This document shows positions 28,812 to 38,911 of a stretch of 64,000 nt of DNA, one piece after another. The stretch comes from Jannaschia sp. S6380 (GTDB lineage: Bacteria; Pseudomonadota; Alphaproteobacteria; Rhodobacterales; Rhodobacteraceae): NCBI RefSeq assembly GCF_023015695.1, contig NZ_JALKAS010000002.1, forward strand, positions 323,501 through 387,500, written 5' to 3'. The notes beneath the pieces were generated by a model. The model was not told where the DNA came from and did not search any database. It saw only the letters and a program-made list of their open reading frames with translations. Both the position numbers and the translations under genes were made by a program. Every line of letters starts with the position of its first letter. The first letter of the stretch is position 1.

Positions 28812-29063
28812 TCAGATCAGGTCGTTGATGGCGCGGGCCAGGGAGAAGTCGCGTTCGGTCAGCCCGCCGGCATCATGCGTCGTAAGCGCAATCTCCACCC
28901 GGTTCCAGACGTTGCGCCAGTCGGGGTGATGGTCGGCCGCCTCGGAGAGCAGCGCCACGCGCGACATGAAGCCCCACGCCTGCGAGAAATCGTCGAAATG
29001 AAAGGTCCGGCGGATCGCGGTACCGTCGCGCGTCCAGCCGTCGGGGATATCGAGATCGTTCAT
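28812..29063 (-). CDS. 4a-hydroxytetrahydrobiopterin dehydratase (PCD/DCoH)
   Basis: An 83-residue enzyme that dehydrates 4a-hydroxytetrahydropterin, normally recycling the cofactor of aromatic amino acid hydroxylases. The catalytic histidine cluster [18 protein letters not shown] is intact, followed by [16 protein letters not shown]. No phenylalanine hydroxylase gene lies in this window. GGAGG precedes the ATG, and the start overlaps the stop of the upstream acetyltransferase-like gene (ATGA). Confidence 0.93.
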   Translation of the reverse strand: MNDLDIPDGWTRDGTAIRRTFHFDDFSQAWGFMSRVALLSEAADHHPDWRNVWNRVEIALTTHDAGGLTERDFSLARAINDLI

Positions 29064-30247
29064 TGCTGTTCCTCCACCGGTTCGCGTCGAAAGGGACCGT
29101 AGGCGGTCAGGACCTCGATGTCGTGTTCCACGGCGCGCGCCTCGGCGGTCAGGAACTGCGACACCGCCGCGCGAAACCCCGGATCGGGGATGTGATGCAG
29201 GCTGTGGCAGGTCACCGGAAGGTAGCCGCGTGCCAGCTTGTGTTCGCCTTGGGCGCCGGCCTCCACCCGCGATTGGCCGCGGGCGATCGCGGCATCGATA
29301 GCTTGGTAGTAGCACAGCTCGAAATGCAGCATCGGATGATGTTCCACCGCGCCCCAATAGCGGCCGTACATCGTGTCGCGCCCGATGAAGTTCAGCGCCC
29401 CGGCGACGGGCGTGCCGTCGCGTTCGGCCAGGACCAGCAGCACGTCGTCGCGCATCGTCTCCTGCACGGCATCGAAGAACGCCCGCGTCAGATAGGGGCG
29501 GCCCCATTTCCGCGCGCCCGTGTCCTGATAGAAGTGCCAGAACGCATCCCAATGTTCGGGGCGGAGCGCGTCGCCGGTATAGGCAGCGATGGTGCCGCCG
29601 AACGCCTGGGCCACGGCCCGTTCGCGGCGGATCGTCTTGCGCTTGCGCGAACTGAGCGCGCCGAGAAAGGCGTCGAAATCGGCATAGCCGTCGTTGAACC
29701 AGTGATATTGCTGACTGGACCGCGCCATCAGGCCGAGGGCGGCACCGGCCGTCCGTTCCGCCTCGGTGCAGAAGGTGATGTGGAGCGAACTGAGATCGTT
29801 CTGTTCGGTCAATTGGGTCGCGGCCTGGACAAGGGCGCGGAAGCCGGTCTCCTCGAAGCCCGGGCGCAGCAGGAAGCGCCGCCCCGTCGCGGGCGTGAAG
29901 GGCACCGCGATCTGCAGCTTGGGATAATAGTCGCCGCCCGCGCGTTCCCAGGCATGGGCCCAGTTGTGGTCGAAGATGTACTCGCCCTGGCTGTGCCCCT
30001 TGGCGTACATCGGCGCGCAGGCGATGATCTTCCCTTCCGCCCGCGCGATCAGGTGTTGTAGCTGCCAGCCCGTTCCCTCCCCGACCGAGCCGCTGCGTTC
30101 CAGCGCCGAGAGGAAGCGGTGGGTGGTGAACGGATCGTTCGGGGGGCCGCCATCGGACGCCTCGGGGCAGGCGCAGGCGTCCCAATCACCGGGCGCCACG
30201 TCACCCAGGCCGGGCGTGACGCTGATCTCGATTTCGCGTTCGGTCAT
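29060..30247 (-). CDS. FemAB/GNAT-like protein (DUF482)
   Basis: A 395-residue cytoplasmic protein of the DUF482 branch of the GNAT superfamily, often labelled peptidogalycan biosynthesis/recognition protein. Family landmarks are [38 protein letters not shown], and the C-terminal [16 protein letters not shown] and [12 protein letters not shown]. The acyl acceptor is unknown. The stop overlaps the pterin dehydratase start. GDPD lies upstream on the same strand with a 25-base gap. Confidence 0.85.
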   Translation of the reverse strand: MTEREIEISVTPGLGDVAPGDWDACACPEASDGGPPNDPFTTHRFLSALERSGSVGEGTGWQLQHLIARAEGKIIACAPMYAKGHSQGEYIFDHNWAHAWERAGGDYYPKLQIAVPFTPATGRRFLLRPGFEETGFRALVQAATQLTEQNDLSSLHITFCTEAERTAGAALGLMARSSQQYHWFNDGYADFDAFLGALSSRKRKTIRRERAVAQAFGGTIAAYTGDALRPEHWDAFWHFYQDTGARKWGRPYLTRAFFDAVQETMRDDVLLVLAERDGTPVAGALNFIGRDTMYGRYWGAVEHHPMLHFELCYYQAIDAAIARGQSRVEAGAQGEHKLARGYLPVTCHSLHHIPDPGFRAAVSQFLTAEARAVEHDIEVLTAYGPFRREPVEEQQ

Positions 30248-30272
30248 GGGCGACAGGTGGGGCCCCGTCGCC

Positions 30273-31022
30273 TCACGGCAAGTAGCCTTCGAAGGTCACG
30301 GCATCGGCCACGCGCCGGGCGCGCAACTCCTCGGCCCGGGACCGGACCGTCCAGCAGAGGATCGGCAGCCCCGTGGCCTTGATCTCGGCCACGCGCGGCA
30401 TGTCGAGGGCGGCGGCCTCGTGGCTAATGAAGGACGCGCCGAGACGGTCGATATCGGGGATCCGGGCCAGCCGGGCGCGGGTCTCTGCCGACAGGTCGGG
30501 CCAGTGTTCGGCCCGGAAGGCCGCGGTCACCAGGCCGCGGGGCAGATGCGGCGCATCGCGTTGAAAACAGGCGACGGCGTGCGGGTTGAAGGACATCACC
30601 GCGACGTCGCCGTCATATCGAGCCAGATCGGCGATCACCGCCGCCTCCAGCGGGCCGACATCGGGGCCCATCGCGCCATCGCGGTCCTTCACTTCGATCA
30701 GGAGCGGCACGCGGCCCGCAACCAGGTCCAGAACCTGCGACAACCGCGGTACGCCACCGTTCCCGCCCCGTAGGGCCGTTCCGCCCAATGCATCCGCATC
30801 CAGGCTGTCGACCAGCAGGTCGAGGCCCGTCAGTCGCCGCATGTGGTTGTCGTGGAACGCCATGGCGACGCCATCGGCGGAGGGCTGGACGTCCAGCTCG
30901 ATCGGGATCCCGAGGTCGAGCGCGGCCCGGAACGCATCCATCGAGTTCTCGGGCCGGCCCGGCCCGTGCAGGCCGCGATGGGCGATGTGACCGCCGGTCA
31001 GGAAGCTGGCGGGAAGGGTCAT
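30273..31022 (-). CDS. Glycerophosphodiester phosphodiesterase family protein
   Basis: A 249-residue TIM-barrel phosphodiesterase without a signal peptide, so probably cytoplasmic. The active site is visible: HRGLHGPGRPENS (H15, R16, and E-N), IELDVQPSADG (E and D metal ligands) and FHDNHM (the second histidine). It releases glycerol 3-phosphate from lipid head-group diesters. The start overlaps the ridA stop (ATGA). Confidence 0.93.
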   Translation of the reverse strand: MTLPASFLTGGHIAHRGLHGPGRPENSMDAFRAALDLGIPIELDVQPSADGVAMAFHDNHMRRLTGLDLLVDSLDADALGGTALRGGNGGVPRLSQVLDLVAGRVPLLIEVKDRDGAMGPDVGPLEAAVIADLARYDGDVAVMSFNPHAVACFQRDAPHLPRGLVTAAFRAEHWPDLSAETRARLARIPDIDRLGASFISHEAAALDMPRVAEIKATGLPILCWTVRSRAEELRARRVADAVTFEGYLP

Positions 31023-31474
31023 CTTACCTGGAAGATGCCTTCGATCTCAACGGCGACGCCGAAGGGAAGCGTGGCCCCCACGGCGGACCGGCTGTGCCGA
31101 CCGGCCTCGCCCAGGGCCTCGACCAGAAAATCGGACGCGCCGTTGATGACGGCGGGCTGGTCGCCGAAATCCGGCGTGCAGTTGACGAAGCCCGTCAGCT
31201 TGACCACCCGGACCAGCCGGTCGATGTCGCCGTCGCAGGCCGCCTTGACCTGGGCCAGCAGGTTGATGGCGCATTGACGGGCCGCTGCGGCCCCGTCCTC
31301 GACCGACATCCCGTCACCCAGGCGCCCCTTGATCATCCCGTCCGGCCCGTTCGAGATCTGGCCCGAGACGAAAAGCATGTCGTCCATGCGGACCGCGGGC
31401 ACGTAATTCGCCGCCGGGGCCGGTGCGTCGGGCAGGGTCACGCCGAGACGGGAAAGGGTTTCCGAGAAAGACAT
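31019..31474 (-). CDS. RidA family protein
   Basis: A 151-residue member of the RidA/YjgF/UK114 family, which hydrolyses reactive enamine/imine intermediates from PLP enzymes. Typical landmarks are DDMLFVSGQISNGPDG, AAARQCAINLLAQVKA and HSRSAVGATLPFGVAVEIE with the conserved arginine. GGAGGCC precedes the ATG at 31474; an earlier in-frame ATG lacks a site. It is followed by GDPD with a four-base overlap. The nearby PLP dehydratase and aminotransferase genes could produce such intermediates, which is inference. Confidence 0.92.
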   Translation of the reverse strand: MSFSETLSRLGVTLPDAPAPAANYVPAVRMDDMLFVSGQISNGPDGMIKGRLGDGMSVEDGAAAARQCAINLLAQVKAACDGDIDRLVRVVKLTGFVNCTPDFGDQPAVINGASDFLVEALGEAGRHSRSAVGATLPFGVAVEIEGIFQVR

Positions 31475-31559
31475 GAGGCCGGCCTCCGATTGGAACTCGG
31501 CCCTTGCTGGCATGCGGGCCGCGCGTTGCCAAGCGCCACGGGCCGGCCAGGCCTGCCCG

Positions 31560-32894
31560 TTACTCCCGGAAAGCGCGGTTGAAATAGTCGGCCAGGGGCT
31601 TGACCAGATAGGCCAGCGGCGTGCGGTCGTCGGTGCGCAGATACGCTTCGACCGGCATGCCGGGCAGCAGGATCTGGTCGTTCAGGCGGTCGAGCTCGCC
31701 CTCGTTCGGCAGCACCTCGGCCTGGTAGAAGGTCTGGCCCGTCGCCTCGTCGGTAAAGGCATCGGGCGAGACGCGGACGATCGAGCCGAACAGCTCGGGC
31801 GTGGTGCGCGCGTCGAAGGTGGGCAGGCGCAGCGTGACCGGCTGACCCGGGAAGACCTGGTCGATATGGATCGGATCGACGCGCGTCTGGATCACCAGGG
31901 GCCGGTCCTGCGGGACGATATAGGCCACCGGTTCGGCGGCACGGATGACCGACCGTTCGGCGAAGACCTGCAGGTCGTAGACCACGCCCGGAACCGGGGC
32001 CGTCACCTCCAGCCGAGACATCTGTTCGGTGATGGCGCGGTACTGCTCGGCCAGTTCCAGCTCGCGGAAGCGCAGGTCGCGCAGCTCCGAGATCGCCTCC
32101 TCCCGCGCGCGATTGCCGAGCTTGAGGACCTCCAGGTCGATTTCGGTCGCGCGGCCTTCCAACTCGGCCACGGTCGCCTCCAACTCGCCCACGCGCCCCA
32201 GCAGGCCCGCCTCCTCGCGCTGCAGCGACAGGACCCGCGGAGCCTGCGCCAGACCGCGATCCAGCAGGCTGCGCTGCGCGTCCAGCTCCTCGCGGATGAA
32301 TTGCAGCTGCAGCTCCAACGCCTCGGACTGCGCGGCGATGCCGTCCACCTGACTCGCGATCTGGTCCCTGCGGCGGCCCAGCTGTTCGACCTCGCGAGCG
32401 CGGGATGCGGCGCGCGCGGCGAACAGGTTGCGCTGACCCTCGATCATGTCGGCCACGTCGGGGTCGTCGGCGGCCTCCGTAAGGATTTCGGGAAAGGTGA
32501 TCGCCTCGGCCTCGTCCCGCTCGGCCACCAGGCGGGCGGAGCGGGCGGAGATCTCCTGCAACTGGCCACGCAGGATCTCGGCGTTCGAACGCAGCGGCGT
32601 CGGGTCGAGCCGGACCAGCGTGTCGCCGGCCTCGACCCGGTCGCCTTCGCGGACGAGGATCTCGGTCACGACGCCGCCGTCGGGGTGCTGGACGATCTGC
32701 CGGTTGCTGTCGACCGCGATCCGCCCGGGCGAGATGATCGCGCCCGAGATGTTGGCCAGGACCGACCACGACCCGAAGCCGCCGACCAGGATCACCAGCC
32801 CCAGAACCCCAATGACAAGGTGCCGCCGGGCCGACCAGCCGCCGGCGCCGGCGGCGGGTGGCGTGGCGACGGCCGGCGCGGGCAGGCGGGTCAT
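31560..32894 (-). CDS. Type I secretion membrane fusion protein (HlyD family)
   Basis: A 444-residue adaptor with one N-terminal membrane helix ([18 protein letters not shown]), a lipoyl half ([23 protein letters not shown]), a long coiled coil from about residue 110 to 290, and a beta-barrel/C-terminal segment ([26 protein letters not shown]). It pairs with the ABC protein encoded just upstream, with a four-base overlap (ATGA), to span the periplasm. The outer-membrane TolC partner is not encoded nearby. Confidence 0.93.
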   Translation of the reverse strand: MTRLPAPAVATPPAAGAGGWSARRHLVIGVLGLVILVGGFGSWSVLANISGAIISPGRIAVDSNRQIVQHPDGGVVTEILVREGDRVEAGDTLVRLDPTPLRSNAEILRGQLQEISARSARLVAERDEAEAITFPEILTEAADDPDVADMIEGQRNLFAARAASRAREVEQLGRRRDQIASQVDGIAAQSEALELQLQFIREELDAQRSLLDRGLAQAPRVLSLQREEAGLLGRVGELEATVAELEGRATEIDLEVLKLGNRAREEAISELRDLRFRELELAEQYRAITEQMSRLEVTAPVPGVVYDLQVFAERSVIRAAEPVAYIVPQDRPLVIQTRVDPIHIDQVFPGQPVTLRLPTFDARTTPELFGSIVRVSPDAFTDEATGQTFYQAEVLPNEGELDRLNDQILLPGMPVEAYLRTDDRTPLAYLVKPLADYFNRAFRE

Positions 32895-34636
32895 CGGACG
32901 CCCCCCGAACCGGCGGCGCGGGCGATCTCGGAATGGTTGGCCACCATCTTTTCCAGCACCTCCTCGCGCGGGCCGAAGGCCACGCGGTTGCCGTTCTCCA
33001 GCATCAGCAGCGTGTCGCATTCCTGGATCGCGGCGGGACGGTGTGCGATGATGATGATCGAGCGGCCTTCCTCCTTCATGGTGCGGATGGCGCTGTTGAG
33101 GGCCTGCGTCCCCTCGTTGTCGAGGTTGGAGTTCGGCTCGTCGAGGACGAGGATGGCAGGGTCGCCGAACATCGCGCGGGCAAGGCCGACGCGTTGGATC
33201 TGGCCGCCCGACAGGCGCCCGCCCACCGCCGAGACCGGCGTGTCGTACCCCATGGGCTGCTGCAGGATCATCTCATGCGCCGCGGCCTTCTTGGCCGCCT
33301 CGACGATGCGGGCGGGATCGGCGTCGTCCTGCAGGCGGGCGATGTTCTCGGCGATGGTGCCGTCGAACAGCGTCACGGTCTGCGGCAGGTATCCGATATA
33401 GCTGCCCAGGACGTCGGGATCGTACTGGTCGAGCGTCGCGCTATCGAGGCGGATGCGGCCGCCGGCGGGGGGCCAGGCGCCGGTCACGGCCTTCGCGAGC
33501 GAGGTCTTGCCCGCCCCCGACGCGCCGATCACGCCCATCGCCTGGCCGGGCCGCAGCACGAAGGACACCGCGCGCAGGCTGGCCTGCGTGGCGCCGGGCG
33601 GCACGATCGTCAGGTTTTCGCCAACCATCAGGGCCTGGGGGCGAGGCAATGGCGTGCGCTGCCCGTCTGGCGCCACCTGGTCCAGAAGGTCGATCACCGC
33701 CGTGCGGCCGCGCCGCGCCGCGTGGACCAGCTGCCATTGCCCGATCACCATCTCGATCGGGGCAAGCGCGCGGCCCATCAGGATCGAACCGGCGATCATC
33801 GCGCCCGCCGTCAACTCGTTCTGCAGCACCAGCCAGGCGCCAAGGCCCAGCATCGCCGATTGCAGGAACAGCCGCAGCGTCTTGGTCGTGACCGTGAAGA
33901 AGCCCGAGCGGTCCGAGAAGCCGATGGATTGCGTCAACGACGCGCCCCGCGCCTTCATCCAGCGGCGGAAGGCGGCGCCCCGCATGCCAAGGCTCTGGAC
34001 CAGCTCGGCCTCGGAGACGAGCTGCTGCGCCGTCAGTTCGGCCCGGGCGGTGGCGCTGTTGGCTTCGGTCATGGGCCCCGAGGTCATCCATTGGTTGATC
34101 GCGGCCAGGCAGATCAGGATAAGGCCGCCGCCGACGGCGAGCAGACCCAGGTAGGGATGGAAGATGAAGATCGCCGTCAGGAAGAGCGGCGTCCACGGAA
34201 TGTCGAAGAGCGCCAGGAAAACCGGCGAGGAGAGCAGGCGCTGCACCGCCTCGAGGTCGCGGAGCGGGTTGCGACCGCCCGCGCCGCCCGGCGTCGCGGC
34301 CGCGCGGCGCAGGTGCGCGGCGAAGACCCGCCCGTCGAGCGCCGACTGGAACCGGGCACCCACGCGCGCCATCACCCGGCCGCGGGCGTAGTCGAGGATG
34401 CCCATCATCAGAAACAGGAATGTCACCAGCACCGACAGCGCGATCAGCGTCTCCTCGGCGCGGGAACCCAGGACCCGGTCATAGACCTGCAGCATGTAGA
34501 TCGGCCCGGTCAGCATCAGCGCGTTCACGGCCATCGAGAACAGGAACGTCATCCAGAGCAGCCCGTTCGCCTGCTTGCGGACGGAGGCCACCTCTTCCGA
34601 ACCGGAGGGTCGATTGCTTGGGCGCGGGGATCTCAT
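32891..34636 (-). CDS. Type I secretion ABC transporter, PrtD type
   Basis: A 581-residue half-transporter. The N-terminal membrane domain (about residues 25-310) is of the PrtD/LipB class without a peptidase domain. The nucleotide-binding domain has Walker A GASGAGKT (371-378), signature LSGGQ (475-479) and Walker B ILVLDE (495-500). This class exports RTX proteases, lipases and S-layer-like proteins with C-terminal signals. No substrate with GGxGxD repeats is encoded in the window. PBP1A lies 57 bases upstream on the same strand. Confidence 0.93.
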   Translation of the reverse strand: MRSPRPSNRPSGSEEVASVRKQANGLLWMTFLFSMAVNALMLTGPIYMLQVYDRVLGSRAEETLIALSVLVTFLFLMMGILDYARGRVMARVGARFQSALDGRVFAAHLRRAAATPGGAGGRNPLRDLEAVQRLLSSPVFLALFDIPWTPLFLTAIFIFHPYLGLLAVGGGLILICLAAINQWMTSGPMTEANSATARAELTAQQLVSEAELVQSLGMRGAAFRRWMKARGASLTQSIGFSDRSGFFTVTTKTLRLFLQSAMLGLGAWLVLQNELTAGAMIAGSILMGRALAPIEMVIGQWQLVHAARRGRTAVIDLLDQVAPDGQRTPLPRPQALMVGENLTIVPPGATQASLRAVSFVLRPGQAMGVIGASGAGKTSLAKAVTGAWPPAGGRIRLDSATLDQYDPDVLGSYIGYLPQTVTLFDGTIAENIARLQDDADPARIVEAAKKAAAHEMILQQPMGYDTPVSAVGGRLSGGQIQRVGLARAMFGDPAILVLDEPNSNLDNEGTQALNSAIRTMKEEGRSIIIIAHRPAAIQECDTLLMLENGNRVAFGPREEVLEKMVANHSEIARAAGSGGVR

Positions 34637-34693
34637 CGCGTCTGGGTCGCCTTGCTGCTGTGGCCGTCCTGCTGGACTTATTTGGGCCGCGGG

Positions 34694-36847
34694 TCAATCG
34701 CGGCGGAAGATTCCGCCCAGGACGTCCATCAGGATGCGCTCGGCGATGTCCGGCTCCCGGTGCTGGCGCTGCCGCTGCTGCGGCTCGCGCGCGACCTGCG
34801 GTTGCGGATCGGGGCGCGGCGTGGCGGCCGGTTCGATCATCGGCAGCGGCGTGACCGGCGTGCCCTCGTGGACGCGGGTCATCGTCTCGCGCCAGATCTC
34901 GGCCGGCAGACCGCCGCCGGTCACGCCCTTCAGCGGCGTGTTGTCGTCGTAGCCCATCCAGACGCCCGCGACATAGTCGCCGGTGAAGCCCACGAACCAC
35001 GCGTCGCGCGCGGCCTGGGTCGTCCCGGTCTTGCCGGCGGCCGGGCGCCCGTCGGGCAGCTGCGCCCGGGTTCCCGTCCCCTCGGCGATGACGCGCGACA
35101 TCATGTAGACCAGTTGCCGGGCGGCGTCGTCGGTGATGACCCGTTCGCCCAAGCCGCTGTCATGGTCCAAGAGCGGCGTGTTCTCGCCCCGCAGGGTCAG
35201 CGAGGACAGGCCATAGGGCGTGACGCTCGTGCCGCCGTTCAGGATGCCGGCATAGGCGCCGGTCATCTCCAGCAGGGTGCTCTCGCTGACGCCCAGGGCC
35301 AGGGCCGGCCCTTCGGCCAGGTCGCTTTCGATGCCGAACTGCGTGGCGACGTTGCGGACGACGTCGCGTCCGACATTCTCGGACAGGCGGACGGTCGCCG
35401 CGTTGAGCGAGCGGGCCAGCGCCTCGGTCAGCGAAACTTCGCCGTAGAACTGGTTGGTGTAGTTGTCGGGCGAATAGGTGCCCGAACCGGGCACGTCGAT
35501 CGCCAGTTCGCTGTCCAGCACCGTCGAGTTGTAGCGCCAACCAAGGTCGAGCGCGGCGGCATAGACGAACGGCTTGAAGCTGGACCCGGTCTGCCGCACG
35601 GCCTGGATGGCGCGGTTGAACTGGCCGCCGCCGCGCGTGTCGCGGCCCCCGACCATGGCGCGCACGGCCCCGTCGGCGGACATGACCACGATCGCGGCCT
35701 GCGCCTCCGAGCCCGGGGAGACCTTGGTCTCGAACACATGGCGCAACGCGCGTTCGGCGGCCTTCTGGATGCTCTGGTCCAGCGTGGTGCGCACGATCAC
35801 GTCCTCGGTCGTCTCGCCGGTCAGGAAATCGGGGCCGTCCGACATCACCCAATCGGCAAAATAGCCGCCGGTGTCCTGGCGCGCGGCCGGCGACAGCGTG
35901 GCGGGGTTCTCCATCGCGCGGGTGAATTCCGCGCTGTTGAGCAGGCCCTGGTCGCGCATTAGCACCAGCACCGTCCTGGCGCGGTCCTGCGCGCGCTGCA
36001 GGTTGTTGGTGGGCGCATAGTAGGACGGCGCCGGCAGCAGGCCCGAAAGCATGGCCGCCTCGGTCGGCTCCAGCCGGGCGACGGACTTGCCGAAATACCG
36101 CTGCGACGCGGCGGCGAACCCGCGCGCGCCCGCGCCCAGATAGGCGCGGTTGAGGTAGATCGACAGGATTTCGTCCTTGGAGAACTTCGCCTCGAGCGCG
36201 AAGGCGTAGGGGATCTCCTTCAGCTTGCGCCAGACACTGCCGGCCCGGCAATCCGCCTCGAACTGCGCCTCGGTCATGCCGGAGGTCGGATCGTAGTCGT
36301 TGCCCAGGCACAGGAGTTTCGCCACCTGCTGCGTGATCGTCGACCCGCCCGAGCCCGAGAATGGCCCCCGGCCGGCCCGCAGGTTGGTGCGCATCGCCCC
36401 CGCGATCCCGCGCGGACTGATGCCCAGATGGCGGTAGAAGCGCTTGTCCTCGGACGCGATGACGGCGTTGGCCAGATGCGGCGAGACGCCCTCCATCGTG
36501 ATCAGCCCGCCGAAATTGTCGCCGCGCCACGCGAATGTCCGCCCCTCGCGGTCCTGCAGCGTGACCGACCCGCGGGCGCGCCCGTCGGCCAGCGTCGCCA
36601 TGTCGGGAATGCGGGTGTAGTTCCAGGCCGTGGCCACCGCCAGGATCAGCGCGACCACGACCGCGCCGCGCCAGGCCAACGCCCAGCCCAGTCGCAATGC
36701 GAACCGGAACGGCCACAGGATCCAGCCCAGCAAGCCGCGCCGCGGCGCCGCGCGCCGCGTGCGTTTCTTCGGCGCCGTGCGCTTGGCCGGGGCACGCGCC
36801 GTCCGCCGCTTGTCGGCCACCAGGCGCTTCTTCGTGGGTTTGGCCAT
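34694..36847 (-). CDS. Penicillin-binding protein 1A-type peptidoglycan synthase
   Basis: A 717-residue bifunctional class A PBP in the inner membrane. A strongly basic tail (residues 1-37) precedes the membrane anchor (near 60-76). The GT51 domain starts at E133 in SEDKRFYRH and includes GGSTITQQ. The transpeptidase has the SxxK motif at S422-K425 (GSSFKPF), SLN at 480-482 and KTGTT at 606-610. The C-terminal tail is proline/glutamine/arginine-rich. The ATG at 36847 is preceded by an in-frame GTG. It is divergent from glnK. Confidence 0.94.
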   Translation of the reverse strand: MAKPTKKRLVADKRRTARAPAKRTAPKKRTRRAAPRRGLLGWILWPFRFALRLGWALAWRGAVVVALILAVATAWNYTRIPDMATLADGRARGSVTLQDREGRTFAWRGDNFGGLITMEGVSPHLANAVIASEDKRFYRHLGISPRGIAGAMRTNLRAGRGPFSGSGGSTITQQVAKLLCLGNDYDPTSGMTEAQFEADCRAGSVWRKLKEIPYAFALEAKFSKDEILSIYLNRAYLGAGARGFAAASQRYFGKSVARLEPTEAAMLSGLLPAPSYYAPTNNLQRAQDRARTVLVLMRDQGLLNSAEFTRAMENPATLSPAARQDTGGYFADWVMSDGPDFLTGETTEDVIVRTTLDQSIQKAAERALRHVFETKVSPGSEAQAAIVVMSADGAVRAMVGGRDTRGGGQFNRAIQAVRQTGSSFKPFVYAAALDLGWRYNSTVLDSELAIDVPGSGTYSPDNYTNQFYGEVSLTEALARSLNAATVRLSENVGRDVVRNVATQFGIESDLAEGPALALGVSESTLLEMTGAYAGILNGGTSVTPYGLSSLTLRGENTPLLDHDSGLGERVITDDAARQLVYMMSRVIAEGTGTRAQLPDGRPAAGKTGTTQAARDAWFVGFTGDYVAGVWMGYDDNTPLKGVTGGGLPAEIWRETMTRVHEGTPVTPLPMIEPAATPRPDPQPQVAREPQQRQRQHREPDIAERILMDVLGGIFRRD

Positions 36848-36904
36848 CACTGCTCATCCCGTGGGGGGTGTTTTGCGCGTCAAGATAGGTGAGGCGCGGG
36901 GGAA

Positions 36905-36935
36905 TGTGCACCCCATGGATCGATTGCTTTGCACA
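36905..36935. promoter_or_regulatory. Inverted repeat TGTGCA/TGCACA upstream of glnK
   Basis: The 260-base gap between divergent PBP1A and glnK holds TGTGCACC and TTTGCACA arms facing each other with a 19-base spacer between the perfect TGTGCA/TGCACA parts. The half sites resemble NtrC half sites (TGCACC), but the spacing is much wider than the usual palindrome. No convincing sigma-54 promoter is present. Some Rhodobacterales use NtrC with the main sigma factor, so nitrogen control remains possible. Confidence 0.25.
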
Positions 36936-37107
36936 TGCAGCATTCCGGCAGCGTCTAAAAATCGGGCATGTCGCCGCGATCGGAGGAAAATTGGGGCAAC
37001 CCGCGTCCGGACGGCAGCCGGAACCCGCCTATGCATTGCGCCCCGTGGGCCGCCTTCGTGATCTTCCCCCATCCGGTCCGCAGGGCCGCAGGAAGAAGGG
37101 GAATGAC

Positions 37108-37446
37108 GTGAAACTGATCATTGCAGCGATCAAGCCGTTCAAGCTGGAGGAGGTGCGCGAGGCGCTGACCAATCTCGGCGTGCGCGGCATGATGGTCACC
37201 GAGATCAAGGGCTTCGGCAGCCAGTCCGGCCATACCGAGATCTACCGCGGCGCCGAATACGCCGTGAATTTCGTCCCGAAGATCAAGCTGGAGATCGTCG
37301 TACCCGCCACGATGGCCGACCAGGTCGTCGAGACCATCGCCGCGACCGCCAAGACCGACAAGATCGGCGACGGCAAGATCTTCGTCCTGGACGTCGAGCA
37401 GGCCGTGCGCGTCCGCACCGGCGAGCTGAACGACGACGCGATCTGA
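37108..37446 (+). CDS. glnK: P-II nitrogen regulatory protein
   Basis: A 112-residue trimeric signal protein that senses 2-oxoglutarate, ATP/ADP and uridylylation state, and blocks the ammonium channel encoded next to it. The T-loop carries the uridylylation tyrosine Y51 in YRGAEYAVNF. The C-loop has TDKIGDGKIFVLDVEQAVRVRTGE, the PII signature. The start is GTG at 37108 with AAGGGG upstream. The amtB start is 26 bases past the stop, the widespread glnK-amtB operon. Confidence 0.96.
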   Translation: MKLIIAAIKPFKLEEVREALTNLGVRGMMVTEIKGFGSQSGHTEIYRGAEYAVNFVPKIKLEIVVPATMADQVVETIAATAKTDKIGDGKIFVLDVEQAVRVRTGELNDDAI

Positions 37447-37472
37447 TCCACATCATCAGGGGAATTGACCAC

Positions 37473-38807
37473 ATGAAACTCCGCAACGCATGCCTGTCCG
37501 CCGCGGCCCTTTCGATCCTGCCCACCATGGCGCTGGCGCAGGACGTCGCCGTGCCCGAATTCGCGACCTATGCCGACACGGCCTATATCTTCAACACGCT
37601 GCTGTTCCTGGTGGGCGGCTTCCTCGTCTTCTGGATGGCCGCAGGGTTCGCCATGCTGGAAGCCGGGCTCGTCCGGTCGAAGAACGTGACGATGCAGCTC
37701 ACCAAGAACATCTCGCTCTTCTCGATCGCGGCGATCATGTACTGGCTGATCGGATACGGGATCATGTATCCCGGCGATGACTGGACCGTGGTCGGATACC
37801 TGGGCGCGCTTTTCGTGCCCGCCGTGCTGGAGCCCGTAGGCGCCGGGGCCGACATGGTCGACGTGACATATGCCTCCGTCGGATCGGACTTCTTCTTCCA
37901 GCTGATGTTCGTCGCCACCACCGCGTCGATCGTGTCGGGCACCTTGGCCGAGCGGATCAAGCTCTGGCCGTTCCTGGCCTTCATCGTCGTGCTGACCGGG
38001 CTGATCTACCCGATCGAGGCGTCGTGGCAGTGGGGCGGCGGCTGGCTGTCGGAAGCGGGCTTCTCGGACTTCGCGGGATCCACCCTCGTCCATGCCGCCG
38101 GTGGCTTCGCCGCATTGGCGGGTGCCATCGTCCTGGGGCCGCGTCTGGGCAAGTACGCCAAGGACGGGCGCGTGGTGCCGATGCCGGGTTCCAACCTCGC
38201 GCTCGCCACGCTGGGCACATTCATCCTGTGGCTGGGATGGTTCGGCTTCAACGGCGCGTCGCAGCTGGCCATGGGCACGATCGGGGACGTCACCGACATC
38301 AGCCGGATCTTCGCCAACACCAACATGGCCGCTGCCGCCGGTGCGGTCGCCGCGCTGTTGATGACGCAGATCATCTACAATAAGGTCGACCTGACGATGG
38401 TGCTGAACGGTGCGCTGGCGGGCCTGGTCTCGATCACGGCGGGGCCGCTCGACCCGACCCTGTTCGGCGCGCTCTGGATCGGGGCGGTCGGCGGCATCAT
38501 CGTGGTCTTCGCGGTGCCGATGCTGGACCGGATGAAGATCGACGACGTGGTCGGCGCGATCCCCGTCCACCTGATCGCCGGCTTCTGGGGCACGCTGGTG
38601 GTGCCGGTCTATACCGACGGCACGTCCTTCGGCACGCAGATCCTGGGCTTCGTCGCCATCGGCGCCTTCGTCTTCATCGCCAGCCTCGTGGTCTGGCTGA
38701 TCCTGAAGGCGCTGGGCGGCATCCGCGTGGACGAGGAGGCGGAGATCAACGGTCTCGACATGGCCGAGCTGGGGATGGAGGCCTACCCGGAATTCGCGCG
38801 CGGCTGA
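37473..38807 (+). CDS. amtB: Ammonium transporter
   Basis: A 444-residue Amt/Rh channel with a cleavable signal peptide (MKLRNACLSAAALSILPTMALAQ) and eleven further membrane segments. Family marks include FWMAAGFAMLEAGLVRSKN, DFAGSTLVHAAGGFAALAGA with the first pore histidine, and AIPVHLIAGFWGTL with the second. The C-terminal tail (LGGIRVDEEAEINGLDMAELG) is the segment that couples the subunits and meets GlnK. Co-transcribed with glnK; a strong terminator follows. Confidence 0.96.
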   Translation: MKLRNACLSAAALSILPTMALAQDVAVPEFATYADTAYIFNTLLFLVGGFLVFWMAAGFAMLEAGLVRSKNVTMQLTKNISLFSIAAIMYWLIGYGIMYPGDDWTVVGYLGALFVPAVLEPVGAGADMVDVTYASVGSDFFFQLMFVATTASIVSGTLAERIKLWPFLAFIVVLTGLIYPIEASWQWGGGWLSEAGFSDFAGSTLVHAAGGFAALAGAIVLGPRLGKYAKDGRVVPMPGSNLALATLGTFILWLGWFGFNGASQLAMGTIGDVTDISRIFANTNMAAAAGAVAALLMTQIIYNKVDLTMVLNGALAGLVSITAGPLDPTLFGALWIGAVGGIIVVFAVPMLDRMKIDDVVGAIPVHLIAGFWGTLVVPVYTDGTSFGTQILGFVAIGAFVFIASLVVWLILKALGGIRVDEEAEINGLDMAELGMEAYPEFARG

Positions 38808-38836
38808 CGCGCGTTGCCGGATCTCACGCAATACGA

Positions 38837-38864
38837 ACCCCCGGGCGAGCGATTGCCCGGGGGT
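38837..38864 (+). terminator. Terminator after amtB
   Basis: A perfect 10-bp stem ACCCCCGGGC/GCCCGGGGGT with an eight-base loop is followed by CTTCCTGTT. It lies 29 bases past the amtB stop and 48 bases past the end of the convergent OmpA-like gene, so it may serve both directions. The U-tract is weak. Confidence 0.65.
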
Positions 38865-38911
38865 CTTCCTGTTCGGTGGCGCACTACCTTGCGGCAGGCC
38901 GAGCGCACGGG

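Noticed and set aside
36848..37107. Sigma-54 promoter for glnK
   Set aside because: I searched for a GG-N10-GC core with TGGCAC/TTGC context and found only poor matches, so no feature is reported beyond the wide inverted repeat.
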